From Micromonospora sp. MA102 (lineage in GTDB: Bacteria; Actinomycetota; Actinomycetes; Mycobacteriales; Micromonosporaceae), in assembly GCF_025460765.1 (NCBI RefSeq), contig NZ_JAMWEG010000005.1, forward strand, positions 358,057 to 422,056: 64,000 bases of DNA, read 5' to 3'. The position numbers and the translations under genes were made by a program. This document shows positions 61,879-64,000 of this stretch, one piece after another. Within the stretch, counting starts at the first letter, position 1. Each line of letters starts with the position of its first letter. The notes below the pieces were generated by a model that saw only the letters and a list, made by a program, of their open reading frames with translations, had not been told where the DNA came from and ran no database searches.

Positions 61879-63096
61879 TCAGGCCGACAGCTTGCGGGCC
61901 AGGTTCTCGTCGAGCGCGTTCATGAACTCGTCGGTGGTCAGCCACGGGGCGTCCCGCGAGATGAGCAGCGCGAGGTCCTTGGTCATCTGGCCGCCCTCGA
62001 CGGTGTCCACGATGACCTGCTCCAGGGTGTTGGCGAACTCGGTGACCGCGGGGGTGCCGTCCAGCTTGCCCCGGTGGGCCAGGCCCCGGGTCCAGGCGTA
62101 GATCGAGGCGATCGGGTTGGTCGAGGTCTTCTCGCCCTTCTGCCACTGCCGGTAGTGCCGGGTGACCGTGCCGTGCGCGGCCTCGGCCTCGACGGTGCGG
62201 CCGTCCGGGGAGAGCAGGACGGAGGTCATCAGACCCAGCGAGCCGAAGCCCTGCGCGACGGTGTCGGACTGGACGTCACCGTCGTAGTTCTTGCAGGCCC
62301 AGACGTAGCCACCCTCCCACTTGAGCGCGGCGGCGACCATGTCGTCGATGAGCCGGTGCTCGTAGGTGATGCCGGCGGCGTCGAACTCGGCCTTGAACTC
62401 GTTCTCGAACACCTCGGCGAAGATGTCCTTGAACCGGCCGTCGTACGCCTTGAGGATCGTGTTCTTGGTGGACAGGTAGACCGGGTAGCCGCGGTCCAGG
62501 CCGTACCGGAACGAGGCCCGGGCGAAGTCCCGGATCGACTCGTCGAAGTTGTACATGCCCATGGCGATGCCGCCGCCGGAGAAGTTGGCGACCTCCATCT
62601 CCATCGGCGCGCCGCCGTCGGCCGGGGTGTAGGTGACGGTCACCTTGCCGGGGCCGGGGACGACGAAGTCGGTGGCCTTGTACTGGTCGCCGTGCGCGTG
62701 CCGGCCGATGATGATCGGCTTGGTCCAGCCGGGGACGAGCCGCGGCACGTTCGACATGATGATCGGCTCACGGAAGACGACGCCGCCGAGGATGTTGCGG
62801 ATGGTGCCGTTCGGCGACCGCCACATCTTCTTGAGGCCGAACTCCTCAACCCGGGCCTCGTCCGGGGTGATGGTGGCGCACTTGACGCCGACGCCGTGCT
62901 CCTTGATGGCGTTGGCGGCGTCGACGGTGACCTGGTCGTCGGTCTCGTCGCGGTGCTGGATCGACAGGTCGTAGTAGTGCAGGTCGACGTCGAGGTAGGG
63001 CAGGATCAGCTGCTCCCGGATCTGCTTCCAGATGATCCGGGTCATCTCATCGCCGTCGATTTCCACGACCGGGTTGTTTACCTTGATCTTCGCCAT
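61879..63096 (-). CDS. icd: NADP-dependent isocitrate dehydrogenase (eukaryotic-type, homodimeric)
   Basis: 405 residues. [20 protein letters not shown], the substrate-binding [20 protein letters not shown], metal-binding [28 protein letters not shown] and [17 protein letters not shown] are hallmarks of the IDH type shared by eukaryotes and some bacteria, distinct from the E. coli and monomeric types. Converts isocitrate to 2-oxoglutarate with NADPH production. GAGAGGAG precedes the ATG. Confidence 0.95.
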   Translation of the reverse strand: MAKIKVNNPVVEIDGDEMTRIIWKQIREQLILPYLDVDLHYYDLSIQHRDETDDQVTVDAANAIKEHGVGVKCATITPDEARVEEFGLKKMWRSPNGTIRNILGGVVFREPIIMSNVPRLVPGWTKPIIIGRHAHGDQYKATDFVVPGPGKVTVTYTPADGGAPMEMEVANFSGGGIAMGMYNFDESIRDFARASFRYGLDRGYPVYLSTKNTILKAYDGRFKDIFAEVFENEFKAEFDAAGITYEHRLIDDMVAAALKWEGGYVWACKNYDGDVQSDTVAQGFGSLGLMTSVLLSPDGRTVEAEAAHGTVTRHYRQWQKGEKTSTNPIASIYAWTRGLAHRGKLDGTPAVTEFANTLEQVIVDTVEGGQMTKDLALLISRDAPWLTTDEFMNALDENLARKLSA

Positions 63097-63230
63097 CGGC
63101 CGGCGCTCCTCTCGGGGGACACGTGCTCAAGCAGTACGAGCGTACTGCAAACTGACCGGGGCTCCCCAGCCGGCCTCACCCCGCGGATGACGGGGTCGCC
63201 CGGGACGGGCCGCGGTGGCATCCTTCCCGG

Positions 63231-64000
63231 ATGCCGCTGACTCACACGGTCGGGTCTATCACGGTCACCGCCCTGCTCGACGGGGCGGGTCCCTTCTTCC
63301 AACCGCGCGCCGAGGCGTTCCCGGACGCCACCCCCGCGCAGTGGGAGGAGGCCGACCGGCGGGACCCGGACACGGTCACCCCGGACGGGCGCTGGTGGCT
63401 GCCGTTCCGGGCGTTCGCGCTGCGTACCGGGGACGGGCCGGTCACCCTGGTCGACGCGGGGATCGGCCCGGCCGACGCGCTCGCCGCGAGCTGGGCGCCG
63501 GTGCCCGGCAACCTGCCGGCCGAGCTGGCCGCCGCCGGCATCGACCCGGCCGACGTCCGCACCGTGGTGCTCACCCACCTGCACACCGACCACATCGGCT
63601 GGGCGGGCCCGCTCTTCCCGAACGCGGACCACCTGGTGCAGGGCGCCGAGCTGGCCGCGCTGGCGCTGTTCCACCCCGAGCTGCCGGCCCGGCTCCTGGG
63701 GCCGTTGCGCGCCGCCGGCCAGCTCCGGGTGGTCGACGGCGACACCGACCTCACCCCCGGCGTACGCGTGCTGAGCACTCCCGGACACACCCCCGGCCAC
63801 CAGTCCGTGCTGGTCGACGACGGCGACGACCGACTCCTGGTGACGGGCGACCTCCTGGTCCACCCCCTCCAACTGCTCGACCCCACCCTCGCCTACGCCC
63901 ACGAGGAAGACCCCACCCAGGCAGCGACCACCCGCACCACCCTCCTGCGCTCCCTGACCCCAACAACCCTGGCCACCCCCCACCTGGGCCAACCCTTCAC
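63231..64000 (+). CDS. Metallo-beta-lactamase-fold hydrolase, 3' end beyond the window
   Basis: At least 256 residues, still open at the window edge. Zinc motif THLHTDHIGW (HxHxDH) about residues 114-123, then the later His in STPGHTPGHQS and Asp in VTGDLLVHP, the standard MBL order. The first strand reads GSITVTALLDGAGPFFQP. Lacks features of true beta-lactamases; related proteins include quorum-quenching lactonases and glyoxalase II-like enzymes. Substrate unknown. ATG start. Confidence 0.85.
   Translation, partial: MPLTHTVGSITVTALLDGAGPFFQPRAEAFPDATPAQWEEADRRDPDTVTPDGRWWLPFRAFALRTGDGPVTLVDAGIGPADALAASWAPVPGNLPAELAAAGIDPADVRTVVLTHLHTDHIGWAGPLFPNADHLVQGAELAALALFHPELPARLLGPLRAAGQLRVVDGDTDLTPGVRVLSTPGHTPGHQSVLVDDGDDRLLVTGDLLVHPLQLLDPTLAYAHEEDPTQAATTRTTLLRSLTPTTLATPHLGQPF

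Noticed and set aside
61692..61925. 77-codon plus-strand frame between galT and icd
   Set aside because: Runs through the icd terminator hairpin and into icd in antisense; no start signal or domain.
62074..63240. 388-codon plus-strand frame over icd
   Set aside because: Antisense shadow rich in G/V/D/R; icd on the minus strand is certain.
63231..64000. Beta-lactamase
   Set aside because: It has the MBL zinc motif but no signal peptide, and its N-terminal sequence is that of generic MBL hydrolases.

Overview
The window is a chromosomal segment of a very high-GC actinobacterium. Nearly every codon ends in G or C, GTG starts are common, it encodes the mycothiol enzyme MshB, and it has an actinobacterial Sdh1-type succinate dehydrogenase with a one-piece membrane anchor. 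Overall gene content and style look most like Micromonosporaceae (Micromonospora or a close relative). That placement is inference; there is no rRNA in the window to test it. I see no prophage, insertion sequence, integrase, CRISPR array, tRNA or rRNA gene, and no secondary-metabolite cluster.

Layout, left to right. 1-8.7 kb: a truncated P-loop kinase, a SIMPL-domain protein, prephenate dehydrogenase (tyrA), a helical-repeat protein, an M48 membrane protease, the fdxA-dapC pair, a GNAT acetyltransferase and two small membrane proteins. 8.7-11.8 kb: mshB and a DPP IV-type S9 peptidase. 11.9-17.8 kb: a five-gene oligopeptide ABC importer operon transcribed leftward (oppD-oppF-dppC-dppB-binding protein). 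18.1-20.9 kb: tldD/tldE. 21.2-25.0 kb: sdhCAB, in which SdhC carries a membrane-embedded Cys/His motif and SdhB has an unusual C-terminal tail. 25-33 kb: small enzymes and hypothetical genes (Nudix, pterin-dehydratase-like, PH domain, methyltransferase, SanA/YdcF, pentapeptide-DinB fusion, APH-type kinase), plus a probable acetyltransferase remnant.

33.3-37.6 kb: a RibD-type reductase, a CDP-alcohol phosphatidyltransferase/VTT-like membrane pair divergent from a two-component system (with palindromes between them), a Nudix hydrolase and a 52-residue membrane protein below usual ORF cut-offs. 37.8-45.2 kb: ychF, peptidase E, a MarR regulator divergent from a frameshifted EamA transporter, an ECF sigma factor with a membrane partner, and a DNA-alkylation repair operon (adaA-alkA fusion plus ogt) that carries an in-frame palindromic repeat. 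45.2-50.9 kb: a heterodimeric ABC exporter with one degenerate ATPase site and a large membrane protein with decapeptide repeats. 51.1-64 kb: valS, a lipoprotein, a four-gene ABC-2 cluster, an APS kinase fused to a degenerate sulfurylase domain, a DeoR regulator coupled to galT, an NADP-isocitrate dehydrogenase and a truncated metallo-beta-lactamase-fold hydrolase.

Two expression themes recur. Many genes start 6-8 nt after a TANNNT -10-like hexamer, which is the leaderless layout. Transcription units often end in long, perfect GC-rich hairpins without a U-tract. Operon members are commonly joined by ATGA or GTGA overlaps, implying translational coupling.
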